Shown: positions 8,510 through 17,838, counted from the first letter of the stretch. The stretch: 64,000 nt of DNA from Salinibacterium sp. G-O1 (GCF_030063305.1 NZ_JASISV010000001.1:992001-1056000), one strand, 5' to 3'. Notes: generated by a model not told the origin, from the letters alone. Translations and numbers: made by a program.

Positions 8510-9434
8510 AAATTACCTCGGCCTCTAGCGCAGCAATGTCGCCGCCCACGCTTCCGGCGACGGGCGCCAGAACCGCCGCCGCCGACCAGGCCGTCGCCAT
8601 CCGCAGGATTGTCTCGCGCTCGCGATTACCAGTCGAAAGACACACGGCAGCAGCCGCGACGGCGGCGTCCCCCGCGCCGGTCGGGTTTCCCACGAGGGGC
8701 ATCGCCAGACGCGCGAAGAGCGGTTCACGGTCGTCCGAACTCACGCCGAACATTCCGTCCTCACCGAGAGACACGAGAACCATTCGTGCGCCGAGGTCGA
8801 GAAGGCGCTCCGCCCCAGCAAGAGGGTCTTCGAGCCCGGTCGCTTCGGCAAGTTCAACCCGGTTTGGTTTGAGAAGGTCAGCCCCAGCACTCGCGGCGAG
8901 CAGCAGCGCCGTGCCAGTTGCGTCAATGATGGCGGGAATGCCGAGCACATGGGCAGCCTCCACGCAGCCCGCGTAGAAGCTGTCACGGGTCGCATTGCTA
9001 CCGGAATTCGCACCCGGAAGACTTCCGGCACCGACCAGACAGCGGGCGCCGGACGCGAGGGCGCGCACGGACTCGGTCAGGGTCGCCCACTCGCTCTCGT
9101 CCATGGGGCTGCCGATCTCATTGACCACCGTTGTGCGTCCACTGCCGACTTCAACCAGCGCGATACTCCGGCGCATACTCGAGGCGACCCGGATGAGCTC
9201 GTGAGGAACACCGCTCGTGGTGAGTTCGTGTGAGAACTCAGCTCCGCTGTCGCCGCCCACGGTCGCGAGTGCGAGCACACTGTGGCCCAGTTGGTGGCAT
9301 ACGCGCGCCACGTTGAGTCCCTTGCCGCCGGCACGGGAGTGCGCGGCGGGAACGCGGTGGCTTTCGCCGAGCGTGAGGGAATCGGCGTGATAGGTCATGT
9401 CTACCGCAGGGTTCGGCGTGATCGTGAGAATCAT
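8499..9434 (-). CDS. PfkB-family kinase (1-phosphofructokinase / tagatose-6-phosphate kinase type)
   Basis: The 311-residue protein opens MILTITPNPAVDMTY, the classic start of FruK/LacC/PfkB kinases. Motif GGKGLNVARVCHQLG near residue 37 is the substrate signature, and GNPTGAGDAAVAA near 248 carries the catalytic Asp and anion hole. It phosphorylates a ketohexose monophosphate to the bisphosphate in the cytoplasm. It is the last gene of an operon with ROK kinase and SIS genes and overlaps the ROK stop by 4 bases. With the class II aldolase nearby it completes a lower pathway via tagatose- or fructose-1,6-bisphosphate. Confidence 0.85.
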   Translation of the reverse strand: MILTITPNPAVDMTYHADSLTLGESHRVPAAHSRAGGKGLNVARVCHQLGHSVLALATVGGDSGAEFSHELTTSGVPHELIRVASSMRRSIALVEVGSGRTTVVNEIGSPMDESEWATLTESVRALASGARCLVGAGSLPGANSGSNATRDSFYAGCVEAAHVLGIPAIIDATGTALLLAASAGADLLKPNRVELAEATGLEDPLAGAERLLDLGARMVLVSLGEDGMFGVSSDDREPLFARLAMPLVGNPTGAGDAAVAAAAVCLSTGNRERETILRMATAWSAAAVLAPVAGSVGGDIAALEAEVIFSR

Positions 9435-10432
9435 GATGCCGCAGCTTCAAGCAGGTCTCGCGCGGCAAGCGCCGATCCCACGACGCCCGCGTTCTCGCCG
9501 ATTGTCGCTGGTATCAATTGGGGTCGGCGTTGGAATGTGAGTAGCGCATCCAGTCGCTCCCGAAGCGGCTCGAAAAGCGCATCGCCGGCACCGGCGAGTC
9601 CGCCGCCAATGACGATTGCCTCCGGAGCGAGCAAAGCCACAGTGTGAGACAGGTCGAGCGCGAGAGCGTCGAGCGCACTCTCCCAGACCTTGCTTGCGTC
9701 GAGGTCACCGTGGCGTATACGCTCCAGCACCTCTCGTGCGCCAGGAAGGCTCGATCCGGTGGCAGCGTTGTAGCGTCGGGCGATGGCGCCCGCCGACGCC
9801 ACAGCTTCGAGGCAGCCGCGCCCGCCACACGCGCACTCCGGCCCGTCCGCGACGATCGAGTGGCCGTTCTCGCCTGCCAACCCACCACCGGCATAGAGCT
9901 CGCCACGAAGGAATATTGCGGCGGCGATCCCGGTCCCGATGGTCATGACAACGACGTCGCTGAACGGCTGAGCGGCGCCGAGACGGAACTCAGCGAGGCC
10001 AGCCGCGCGCACATCGTGGCCGAAGGCGACGGGGAGGTCGAGCAGCGTGCTCAAGCGGTCTCGAAAGGGCACGGCGCGCCAACCGAGGTTCTCGGAGTAG
10101 ACGCCGGTGCCGGCCACATCATCGACGTACCCCGGCACCATCAGGCCGACCGCCTTGATTGGCACTTCGGGGTGGCGTTGACGAATGCCTTTAGCCAGCC
10201 GTTCGAGTTCGGAGAAAATGGCGCCAGCATCCGCCGACTTATCCTGTGGCGTGGGGGTGCGGACTACGTCAAGCAGTCGGCCCGTCTCGTCGACCAGCGC
10301 CGTCTTCGAGTCAGTGCCACCAAGGTCGAATGCCAGCACAGCAGCTCCCGGCCCGAGGGAGGGCACTGCGGTCTCGCGCCCGAAGGGCGGCACGGTGAAA
10401 CTACTCTCGTCGGGGGGAACGGCTGTGGTCAC
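9431..10432 (-). CDS. ROK-family sugar kinase
   Basis: This 333-residue protein has the ATP-binding motif DLGGTDSKTALVDETG at about residue 36 and the ROK zinc motif CACGGRGCLEA at about 203. ENGHSIV just before it supplies the His/Glu of the active site. The first about 30 residues are a low-complexity extension. ROK kinases phosphorylate glucose, N-acetylmannosamine, N-acetylglucosamine or related hexoses; there is no HTH domain, so this is a kinase and not a NagC-type repressor. GTG start overlapping the SIS stop by 4 bases. Amino-sugar phosphorylation is inferred from context. Confidence 0.85.
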   Translation of the reverse strand: MTTAVPPDESSFTVPPFGRETAVPSLGPGAAVLAFDLGGTDSKTALVDETGRLLDVVRTPTPQDKSADAGAIFSELERLAKGIRQRHPEVPIKAVGLMVPGYVDDVAGTGVYSENLGWRAVPFRDRLSTLLDLPVAFGHDVRAAGLAEFRLGAAQPFSDVVVMTIGTGIAAAIFLRGELYAGGGLAGENGHSIVADGPECACGGRGCLEAVASAGAIARRYNAATGSSLPGAREVLERIRHGDLDASKVWESALDALALDLSHTVALLAPEAIVIGGGLAGAGDALFEPLRERLDALLTFQRRPQLIPATIGENAGVVGSALAARDLLEAAAS

Positions 10433-11346
10433 TGGTCGAGGATAACCGCGCGGCTAAGGTTTCGTGGTTTGTCCGGGTTCAACCCGGCACGTCGTGCCCG
10501 CTCGAGCGCGACCCGCTGGGCTCTGATCAGGTCCACCATGGGGTCTCCACCGCCGTTCTCGAAGTGTGCGCCGGTGACGGCGATGTCCTTCGCCAGTCCG
10601 GTCGGCGGCGTACCAAACATCCAGACCACCCGACCCTCGGAGGCGATGCTGATCGGGCCGTGGCGGTATTCCTTAGCTGGGTATGACTCGGTCCAGGACT
10701 GTGAAGCCTCGCGCATCTTCAGCGCAGCCTCATGGGCGAGCCCCACGGAGAACCCCGTACCGAGGAAGGTGTACTGCTCGGCGGAGAGAAGCGCCTCGTC
10801 GAGCGCGGACCCGACGGCGTCGCGGGCTTGGGCAATGACCGGCGCCAGGTCCTCACCCAGCGATGCGCGCAGAACCGCCAGCGCGGTCGTCGCGAATCTG
10901 GTCTGCACGACAGACTGCTCGTCGGCGAAGGGGAGTGCGATCACGTCGCCGACAGCGCTACCCAGCGGTGTGGACTCCTCCGCGACGATCCCGATCGTCC
11001 GAACGTCGTCGCGCAGCCCGCTGACCAGCTGGAGTACTTCTGTGGTTGTCCCGGAGCGGGAGAGGGCAATGACCGCGTCGTAGTCGCGCGCAGGAAACGC
11101 TTCGGACGCGGTGAAAGCATCGGTTTCGCCTTGCCCACTCTGCTCGCGCAGCGTTGCGTAGCTCTGGGCCATGAACCACGATGTTCCGCACCCGACGATC
11201 GCAACTCGAGTTCCGGCGTCGGGAAGCGCCGAGCGATCAATGTTCTCGACAGCCTGCGCCCAGACGTCGGGCTGGGAGCGCAGCTCCTCTTCCATATGGT
11301 GTCCGGCGGCCGGGTCGGCGATTGGCTCGTGGGAATTGTGGGTCAT
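10429..11346 (-). CDS. SIS-domain sugar-phosphate isomerase/deaminase (AgaS/GlmS-like)
   Basis: The protein has 305 residues from ATG 11346, chosen over 11352 because AGAAGAGAG then sits 6 nt upstream. Two SIS domains are visible: the first with VGCGTSWFMAQS and SRSGTTTEVLQL, the second with GTGFSVGLAHEAALKMREASQ and YPAKEYRHGP. This matches the isomerase half of GlmS and AgaS-type galactosamine/glucosamine-6-phosphate deaminases; no glutaminase domain is present. It heads an SIS-ROK-PfkB operon, so a deaminase/isomerase making a ketose-6-phosphate is the best guess. Galacto versus gluco specificity is not decidable here. Confidence 0.82.
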   Translation of the reverse strand: MTHNSHEPIADPAAGHHMEEELRSQPDVWAQAVENIDRSALPDAGTRVAIVGCGTSWFMAQSYATLREQSGQGETDAFTASEAFPARDYDAVIALSRSGTTTEVLQLVSGLRDDVRTIGIVAEESTPLGSAVGDVIALPFADEQSVVQTRFATTALAVLRASLGEDLAPVIAQARDAVGSALDEALLSAEQYTFLGTGFSVGLAHEAALKMREASQSWTESYPAKEYRHGPISIASEGRVVWMFGTPPTGLAKDIAVTGAHFENGGGDPMVDLIRAQRVALERARRAGLNPDKPRNLSRAVILDQ

Positions 11347-11360
11347 GAGCATCTCTCTTC

Positions 11361-11397
11361 TGATCGATTATGATCGAAACTTGGCACTAACGATCAT
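11361..11397. promoter_or_regulatory. Candidate operator: repeated (A)TGATCG elements
   Basis: TGATCG occurs at 11361-11366 and 11371-11376 (direct repeats 10 bp apart). ATGATCG (11370-11376) is also mirrored by CGATCAT (11391-11397) across 14 bp. The block lies in the 70-bp gap between the SIS-ROK-PfkB operon and the DUF5107/TPR gene, just upstream of the SIS start. DeoR-family repressors often bind such repeated sites and a DeoR gene is at 7715-8509. The assignment is inference. Confidence 0.4.
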
Positions 11398-11416
11398 GTT
11401 ACGACGTAAATCGGTT

Positions 11417-13432
11417 CTATCCCATATCGAACTGATACTGGGAAGGCACGGCCTCACCCGGACATACCTCCGCCCACAGCGAGGCAAGGGAGTTCTTCCC
11501 CTCACGAAGATCCGGAATTTCTATGCCTTCCCTCAGGATCTGTGCGGCAGAAGCGGGTTGGCCAGTGCGCGCCAGCGCCTGCGCATAGAGGAATCGGAGT
11601 CGGCCCTGATGGTCGAGCACCTTCGCTTCGGTCAGGAGTTGCAGAGCGGCGTCCGGGTTACCCAGATCCAGGAAGGCTGTGGCCGCCTCCACGAGGATCG
11701 CGCTCGCCAAATGCACCGCCATTGGATCGGCATCAGCGTTCGCGAGTGACCATGCCGAGCGGTAGTGCTCGATGACCCCGGCAACATGGTCGCCAGCTGG
11801 TGAGGGGCCTGAAGTGAGCGCGAGTTCGCACAGCGCCAGGCCACGATGAGCGTGTGCAGCGGCCACCCCAGAAACCGGTTCGGCTTCTAACGCCGCTGCG
11901 TAGAGATCGGAGGCCTCATCGTGATCCCCTCGCGCGTGCCGCATAACGGCCAGCTGGAGAAGAATCCATGCACGATGGTGGATGTCAGTCTCCAACGCTG
12001 CGGTCAGGCGCGCCTCCCATTGCGGCCCCGATACGAAGGATTGCGCGCCATGGAAACCTCGCCCCTCGAGCAGGTCCAGCCAGGGCTGCTGTTCGTCCGT
12101 CAAGGATTCGGCCGGAAACGAAGTGCCATCGCCAATGATCCAGGCTTCACCATCGGCGCGACGGCGTTGCGCCTCCAACGCGCCCCAACCGCTTCCGGTC
12201 GTCACCATCCGCTCAATCGGGTGATCAGCCACGTCACGAATCCAGGCGTGCGCTGCCTGCAGCGAAGAGTCGCTCAGCAGGGCGTCGACACGCTGTTCTC
12301 CGTGGACGATCGCAGCGGCCCAGTCCGATCCGTGAGAGATTCCTGGGTCAACCCGAGCGTTGCCGTAGGCCTCCAGCCAGGACCACTCTGCGCCGGCGGG
12401 CATCCGTACGTGCTCGAACTGGGTCTGGGTGAGCCCCGCCTGAATCTCGGTGTACTTGTCGCCGCCGGGCGTGAGCCATTCCTGCCAGCGGTCACCGCCG
12501 CGACTGTTGCCCCAGACGAACAGCTTGCGTCCACGCAATTGCGCGGTGGACAGCATTGCCAGACCGTCGCCGTTCCCGTCCGCGCTCAGAATCCAGCGAC
12601 GCTGCTCTGGCGCGAGGTCGAAGAAGAAATCCCGCGCTCGAGGACTTCGGCTCGGCCAGGTGCAGTCCACCACTCCCGTGTCGCCCTGGCCGTTCTGTAC
12701 CAGATCATGGGTTGGATCGACCCGGGAAATACCATTGCCGTCATTGGTTGCGAAAGCGGTGGTCGCAGGAGCGAGCACTCGTGTGTCTGCTCGCTGCGGC
12801 ACAGCCGCGTTGCTCCACCAGTACAGCGGAACGTCCTCTGCACCCGGGTTGCGTAGCCGGATGGCGACAAAGAGCACGGCCGAATCATCGGGCAGCCAGG
12901 CGTCGATCTGAAACACGACATTGCGCATCCGCTCGAACTCCCACATTCGAAGGACACGGCCCCCTGCTGTCAGTCCGGCATGGAGCGGTTCGCACGTGGT
13001 CGGTGAATGACCGCGCGTGCCAATGTTCCATTCGATACCGCCGGCAAACCACGCGTTCCGGAGGGCAAGGTTCGCGAATTGCGCGGTGCCGGGACTGTGA
13101 AGCAATTGTGTGCCAGAAGTCTTGTCTACGAGTTCCCAGAGTCGGCCACCAAGCTCGGGAATGAACACCGCGCGCAGTCGATCATTCTCCAGCACCACCG
13201 TCTCCACCTCGCGTTGACGAAGCGTCCGTGTGTATCCGTCCTGCAGGCGATACGGAAAGGTGCTTCGCGGATGGCCGTAGGTCGCACCGTCGACGATCTC
13301 CGCCGGGAGTTCGCCGCGGATGTCGTAGGGGCTCTCCAGGGGTGCTCCGACCATGGGGAGCGGATTTTGTGCGCCGAGATCAGCGATCGACAGGGCTAGA
13401 CGCTCCACTGACACGGTGGACGTTTCGCTCAT
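11417..13432 (-). CDS. DUF5107 domain protein with C-terminal TPR-like repeats
   Basis: The 671-residue protein has a large N-terminal beta-rich domain, about residues 40-340, resembling DUF5107 (a galactose-mutarotase-like fold linked to carbohydrate metabolism). It contains RLRAVFIPELGGRLWELVDK and GGIEWNIGTRGHSP. The C-terminal 300 residues are helical, with TPR-like units such as DHDEASDLYAAALEAEPVSG. There is no signal peptide, so it acts in the cytoplasm. It is coupled to the upstream BadF-type kinase (4-base ATGA overlap) in the sugar-import operon, so a glycoside-processing or sugar-sensing role is plausible but unproven. Confidence 0.75.
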   Translation of the reverse strand: MSETSTVSVERLALSIADLGAQNPLPMVGAPLESPYDIRGELPAEIVDGATYGHPRSTFPYRLQDGYTRTLRQREVETVVLENDRLRAVFIPELGGRLWELVDKTSGTQLLHSPGTAQFANLALRNAWFAGGIEWNIGTRGHSPTTCEPLHAGLTAGGRVLRMWEFERMRNVVFQIDAWLPDDSAVLFVAIRLRNPGAEDVPLYWWSNAAVPQRADTRVLAPATTAFATNDGNGISRVDPTHDLVQNGQGDTGVVDCTWPSRSPRARDFFFDLAPEQRRWILSADGNGDGLAMLSTAQLRGRKLFVWGNSRGGDRWQEWLTPGGDKYTEIQAGLTQTQFEHVRMPAGAEWSWLEAYGNARVDPGISHGSDWAAAIVHGEQRVDALLSDSSLQAAHAWIRDVADHPIERMVTTGSGWGALEAQRRRADGEAWIIGDGTSFPAESLTDEQQPWLDLLEGRGFHGAQSFVSGPQWEARLTAALETDIHHRAWILLQLAVMRHARGDHDEASDLYAAALEAEPVSGVAAAHAHRGLALCELALTSGPSPAGDHVAGVIEHYRSAWSLANADADPMAVHLASAILVEAATAFLDLGNPDAALQLLTEAKVLDHQGRLRFLYAQALARTGQPASAAQILREGIEIPDLREGKNSLASLWAEVCPGEAVPSQYQFDMG

Positions 13433-14448
13433 GCTTTCCTCCTCAGCTCGGCCAGGCCCAGGGTGATTCTGGTGAACATGTCGTTATCGACGGCGATCTG
13501 GGCTCTCCTCAGTGCCAGCACTGCGGCACCGACGACACCGTCATCGACGGTGATCAATGGCGAGCGACCTGACCCATCCTGCAACACGGTCGAAAGCGGC
13601 GGCTGGGCACTCAGTTGACGTAAAACACTGCCTCCGACCACGATGGGCCCGCCGTGTCCCTCCAGGTGCACGGCAGCGAAAGTGTTGGCGAGCTGGGTGG
13701 CCGCGCCGTGCCGGATATCCTGTGCAACCTCGTCATCGGCCGCCGCGAATGCGAGCGGTGAGAATCGAGCGAGCTCGATGGGGCGCATGCCATACAGGGC
13801 GCGGATGAGCTGGAGCTGCACCTGGGGCCGACCGAATGTGCGATCCTCAGCAGCGCCGAGCCCGAGCATGCCGAGCAACGCTGGTGTGAGAGCGGTGCTC
13901 GGTCCTCGACCATCAAGTTCTGCGGCGACGGCTCGCGCGACCTTCCTCCCGATCCAGAATCCCGAACCACCATCCCCGAGCAACCAACCAACTCCGTCCG
14001 AGACGAAATCGAGGTGAGCGTCAGTAATTCGTCCCGCTACGGCACCGGTCCCGGCGATCAATACGTATCCATGCCCCTCCGGTGTGCCGGAGCAAAACAT
14101 GGCCAATAGATCAGACTCGATGTGCAATGGCCCCCGGAGTCCGATCTCGGCGAGCGCAGTTGCCATCAGATCTGTCGGTTCAGCAGAGTTACCTCCCGCC
14201 AAAGCCACGAGGGCAGAGGACACGGTGGGCGAGTCGACCCCGGTTGCTTCCAGCGCCGCACGAGTGGCGCTCACCACTGCCAATGAGGCCGCCTCGAACC
14301 CGGACGAAATGGGATTGCCGCCACCCGCCTGTCCAAACCCAAGAGTGTGTCCAGAGGCATCGACGATGAGTGCACGGGTGGTGGTGCCACCCGCATCGAT
14401 GGCAAGAATTCGTTGCAAAGACGTCACCGAACCATTCTCATGAGCCAC
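13429..14448 (-). CDS. BadF/BadG/BcrA-family ATPase, probable N-acetylhexosamine kinase
   Basis: The 339-residue protein has actin-like ATPase motifs: AIDAGGTTTRALIVD near residue 15 (phosphate 1) and VLIAGTGAVAGRI near 127, followed by GDGGSGFWIGRKVARAV. This order matches eukaryotic-type NAGK and bacterial BadF-family sugar kinases, which phosphorylate GlcNAc at O6. The gene follows the ABC permease gene by 45 bp and precedes DUF5107 in one operon, fitting a kinase for the imported amino sugar. GTG start. Glucosamine kinase is an alternative. Confidence 0.8.
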   Translation of the reverse strand: MAHENGSVTSLQRILAIDAGGTTTRALIVDASGHTLGFGQAGGGNPISSGFEAASLAVVSATRAALEATGVDSPTVSSALVALAGGNSAEPTDLMATALAEIGLRGPLHIESDLLAMFCSGTPEGHGYVLIAGTGAVAGRITDAHLDFVSDGVGWLLGDGGSGFWIGRKVARAVAAELDGRGPSTALTPALLGMLGLGAAEDRTFGRPQVQLQLIRALYGMRPIELARFSPLAFAAADDEVAQDIRHGAATQLANTFAAVHLEGHGGPIVVGGSVLRQLSAQPPLSTVLQDGSGRSPLITVDDGVVGAAVLALRRAQIAVDNDMFTRITLGLAELRRKA

Positions 14449-14493
14449 ACGCGAAGGTGAGGATGCGCGGGTTGGCGCACTAAGGGGAGCCTG

Positions 14494-15402
14494 CTACTTG
14501 TTCGTGCCCTGCGACACCGAACCCTGCAGTTGGCGTTGGAAGACGAGGTACACAACAAACACCGGAATGACAGTGATCACGACGGCGGCGAACAACGCAC
14601 CAAAGTCGACCGAATACCCCGCCTGCGACGCAAACCGCGCCATGCCCTGAGTCAGAACGTATTTGTCAGGATCCGTGTTCAGCGCTACCGGCAGCAGGAA
14701 CTGGTTCCACAGCCCGACGAAGTTCAGGATAGCCACCGTCGCCAGGCCGGGCTTGGCCATGGGAAGCATGACCTGGAAGAAAGTTCTCCACTCACCAGCT
14801 CCATCAATTGCTGCGGCCTCCGAGATCGAATTCGACAGGGACTTGAAGAACGCGAACAGGAAGAACACGGTAAAGGGATAGGCGAACGCCGCGTAGGTGA
14901 TGATCAACCCGAACAGTGTGTTGAGCAGCCCGAAGCCCTGCAGCACAAAGAACAGGGGGACGATAGCGAGAAAGACCGGGAAGGTCAGGCCGGCGAGCAT
15001 CGCATAGTAGAGCGCCCGTGACCCGGGGAACTGGAATCTCGCCAAGACATACGCGGTCATCGACCCGAACGTCATGGTGAGGATCAGCGCCCCGAACACC
15101 ACAATGATAGTGTTGAAGAAGTAGCTGCCGATTCCGGCCGTCGTCCACGCGTTGGCGTAGTTGTCGAAACTCCACCGAGAAGGAAGAGAGAACGGCGACG
15201 CGAAAATCTCGGTGTTGTTCTTGAATGACGACAGAATCGTCCACAGGAGCGGGAGCACAACGATGATCGACCAGATGGTCAGAACTGAGTGCGAAATACC
15301 GCCGACAACCTTGTCGCCGGTGGTGTTCGTGCTCTTTCGACCATTCGTGCGCGTCTTCTGACCCGGGTCAAGCGTGCTGGTGCCTGAAGTCGTGGATGTC
15401 AT
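14494..15402 (-). CDS. ngcG: Carbohydrate ABC transporter permease (NgcG/MalG-like)
   Basis: This 302-residue protein has six hydrophobic segments after a cytoplasmic N-terminus of about 35 residues. The EAA loop for the ATPase partner is SEAAAIDGAGEWRTFFQVML, followed by P-M-A-K-P-G-L. It forms the import channel with the other permease. It overlaps that upstream permease gene by 4 bases (ATGA). No ATP-binding subunit is encoded in the cluster; actinobacterial systems of this type usually share the MsiK ATPase encoded elsewhere. Assignment to the Ngc type rests mainly on the binding protein. Confidence 0.82.
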   Translation of the reverse strand: MTSTTSGTSTLDPGQKTRTNGRKSTNTTGDKVVGGISHSVLTIWSIIVVLPLLWTILSSFKNNTEIFASPFSLPSRWSFDNYANAWTTAGIGSYFFNTIIVVFGALILTMTFGSMTAYVLARFQFPGSRALYYAMLAGLTFPVFLAIVPLFFVLQGFGLLNTLFGLIITYAAFAYPFTVFFLFAFFKSLSNSISEAAAIDGAGEWRTFFQVMLPMAKPGLATVAILNFVGLWNQFLLPVALNTDPDKYVLTQGMARFASQAGYSVDFGALFAAVVITVIPVFVVYLVFQRQLQGSVSQGTNK

Positions 15403-16400
15403 TCGCTGACCTCATTCTTTCCACCGGTGAGTCGGTTGACTGTGAAAACAATTAGTGCAAAAAGCATCGTGACGATGGCGAGCACGACGCCCATTGCGGA
15501 CGCGTAGCCGAACTGGCCCTTGGTGAAGGCCGTCGTGAACAGCTGTTGCGAGATCACCAGAGTCGAGTTCGCGGGTCCACCCCCGGATTCCAGAGCGGCC
15601 ATGTAGACGAAGGCATCGAGAGCCAGAATCCCCATATAGATGTATGAGGTTTGAATGGTGTCCCGGATGATCGGGATCGTGACGCTGATGGCTGTGCGGA
15701 AACGCCCGGCTCCGTCGATGCGTGCAGCTTCGTAGATTTCTGCGGGAACACCTTTGATCGCCGCGATGAACAGAACCATGTAGAAGCCGATGAGCCCCCA
15801 CACGATCACGAACATCACTGCGGGCATCGCGGTCTTGATCTCGCCGAGCCACGCGAATGCCTTGAACTGCTCAAGGCCGACAGCGCGCAGCAAACCGTTC
15901 AGGATTCCCGTGTTCGGGTCGTACACCTGCTGCCAAATGAGGCCAATCACGATTGCCGGAATGACGTAGGGAAAGAAGGAGATGACTCGGTAGAGGCTCG
16001 AATTGCGCAGACCCCTGATGGCGCCGTGACTGGGGCCACCGACTGTGACGAGGGTTGCAAACACAAGAGCAATGCCCAGCGTGACAATGGGGAGCACGAC
16101 GGCCAGCGTGACGCTGTTGCTGACCGCTTTCATGAAGGTGTCGTCCTGGAACAACTTCACATAGTTGTCCACACCGATGAAGTTCATGGTGGCCGTGAAA
16201 CCGGACCAGTCGGTCAACGAAAAATACATCGCCTGGATGAAGGGCGAGACGACGAAGATGATGTAAACAACGACGGGGACGACGAGGAACACGGCCAGAA
16301 AACTGATCGTGTCGACGTTGAGGTCGCGACGGCGGAACCGCCGGGCGGCGGTGGATTTACCGCCGCCCGGCTGTCCCGTTGGAGCATCGACTGAGGTCAA
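15399..16400 (-). CDS. ngcF: Carbohydrate ABC transporter permease (NgcF/MalF-like)
   Basis: The protein has 333 residues from TTG 16400. That start overlaps the TGA of the binding-protein gene (TTGA), a coupling pattern also seen between other genes of this operon. A longer in-frame start at 16511 would lie inside the binding-protein gene and is rejected. Six transmembrane segments follow a basic N-terminus with RRFRRRD. The EAA loop is YEAARIDGAGRFRTAISV. It pairs with the downstream permease for ATP-driven sugar import. Confidence 0.82.
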   Translation of the reverse strand: MTSVDAPTGQPGGGKSTAARRFRRRDLNVDTISFLAVFLVVPVVVYIIFVVSPFIQAMYFSLTDWSGFTATMNFIGVDNYVKLFQDDTFMKAVSNSVTLAVVLPIVTLGIALVFATLVTVGGPSHGAIRGLRNSSLYRVISFFPYVIPAIVIGLIWQQVYDPNTGILNGLLRAVGLEQFKAFAWLGEIKTAMPAVMFVIVWGLIGFYMVLFIAAIKGVPAEIYEAARIDGAGRFRTAISVTIPIIRDTIQTSYIYMGILALDAFVYMAALESGGGPANSTLVISQQLFTTAFTKGQFGYASAMGVVLAIVTMLFALIVFTVNRLTGGKNEVSE

Positions 16401-17803
16401 CTGACCGTCACCTTCTGGATGGACGAGTCGTTGGCCACCTTGTCGGTAATGGCCTGCAGACCCGAGGTGAGTTCGGCGACTGATGAGCCGCCCTGAAGGA
16501 AGGTGTTCCACACCACCAGCTGGTCAACATTCATCCCGTAGAGGTCGATGAAGCTCCACGAGAAGGTGTCGGCACCCGCGCCCTCGAGCAGCTTGACCTG
16601 GGACACCAACGCCGTGGAACCGAACCCATCCGCGGGAACCGTGTCTTTGACGATCGTGGAGGCGAACTTGGTCTTCGCGAAGTTGACCGCTGCTTCCTTT
16701 GAGAGCATCGCCCGCAGAAACTCCTTACCGCCGGCCACGTTCTTTGCCTTCGACGGCACGATATAGCCTTCTCCCGCCGTGGAGTGCAATGCCTCCCACG
16801 GCATTGCAGACCCGCTGCTCACCGTTGGTTCCGGTGCGCCGGTCATCTGGAAGTCCTCCTTGGTGTCCTTCTTCATCTCGTTCTCGATCCACCCGCCGGA
16901 CGGGTAGAGCAGGAACGCCTCGGAGCTGCTCCACTGGGCCTGTGCCGCCGTGAACTGGGTTCCGGCACCACCCGGCTGGATGTAGCCAGCGTCGATGATG
17001 TCCTTGAGGCCATTGAAAACGCCCTGAACGGCATCCATCGACCAGCAATCCGGCTTCAGGTTTTCGAGAGCGAGCCGGACATCGTCGCCACCCTCCTTGA
17101 TTGCGGAGGCGATCGCCATCGTCTGGTAATAGGTGGCAGCCTCTTTGCCCCAACCCATCAGGTACTTCCCGTCAGCCTTCGCCTTAGCTCCGAGGTCGAG
17201 CATCTCGGCGTAAGTCTTCGGAACGTCCCACCCCTTCTCAGCGAACAGGGAAGCTGAATACCAGAGTGCGTAGACGGTCAGCACGTAGTTGAGCTGGACA
17301 AACTTCCCGTCGAACGTGCCCGGCTCGATCACACCCGCGTACAGGGTGTCCTTGATGGGGATGCCCTCGTAGTTGTTTGCTTCGATGACATCCGTGAGGT
17401 CCTCGAGCTGCTCCCTGATGGTGTTGATGCCGATCAGTTTCGCGCCGCTGTTGTCGATGACATCAGGTGGGTTTCCTGCAACAAAACGCGGCTGGAGAGT
17501 CTGCGCGATGTCGGTCTGTGCCGACACCTTGACGGTCGTTCCGCTCTGCTCTTTCTCTACCGCTTTGCCCGCAAATTCGGCGTAGTCGATACCGTAGCCG
17601 CCGTTGAAGATGACCGCGTCGACGGTGGATGTTGCCGGCAGCCCAAACGGGTTCTTCGCGGTCTTGTCACCTCCCGCGACGGGACCGGTTGAGGTTCCTG
17701 GTGCGCACGAGGCCAAGGACATGCCGAGGGGGATCGCCAGACCGGTGACGACAACGCCCCGGAGAAAATCGCGACGCTGCGGACGCCATTCGCTAATTGC
17801 CAT
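16397..17803 (-). CDS. ngcE: N-acetylglucosamine/diacetylchitobiose-type sugar-binding lipoprotein (NgcE-like)
   Basis: The 468-residue protein carries a twin-arginine lipoprotein signal: RRDF at 10-13, a hydrophobic stretch, then LASC with the lipidated Cys at 33. It would be folded before export and tethered outside the membrane to capture sugar. The mature region contains LQPRFVAGNPPDVIDNSGA, which I recognise from NgcE-type binding proteins for GlcNAc and chitobiose. A GGAAGG RBS precedes the ATG. It follows the UPF0309 SIS gene by 35 bp. The family is confident; the exact ligand is inferred from memory and from the neighbouring kinase, NagA and SIS genes. Confidence 0.82.
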   Translation of the reverse strand: MAISEWRPQRRDFLRGVVVTGLAIPLGMSLASCAPGTSTGPVAGGDKTAKNPFGLPATSTVDAVIFNGGYGIDYAEFAGKAVEKEQSGTTVKVSAQTDIAQTLQPRFVAGNPPDVIDNSGAKLIGINTIREQLEDLTDVIEANNYEGIPIKDTLYAGVIEPGTFDGKFVQLNYVLTVYALWYSASLFAEKGWDVPKTYAEMLDLGAKAKADGKYLMGWGKEAATYYQTMAIASAIKEGGDDVRLALENLKPDCWSMDAVQGVFNGLKDIIDAGYIQPGGAGTQFTAAQAQWSSSEAFLLYPSGGWIENEMKKDTKEDFQMTGAPEPTVSSGSAMPWEALHSTAGEGYIVPSKAKNVAGGKEFLRAMLSKEAAVNFAKTKFASTIVKDTVPADGFGSTALVSQVKLLEGAGADTFSWSFIDLYGMNVDQLVVWNTFLQGGSSVAELTSGLQAITDKVANDSSIQKVTVS

Positions 17804-17838
17804 GATGTACTGCCTTCCATTCTTGGGTGGGGTTGGTA

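Noticed and set aside
9644-11083. 479-codon plus-strand frame
   Set aside because: Antisense to the ROK and SIS genes, which have clear motifs and coupled starts.
16401-16511. 37-codon N-terminal extension of the NgcF-like permease
   Set aside because: Overlaps the binding-protein 3' end; TTG 16400 overlapping its stop gives normal coupling.
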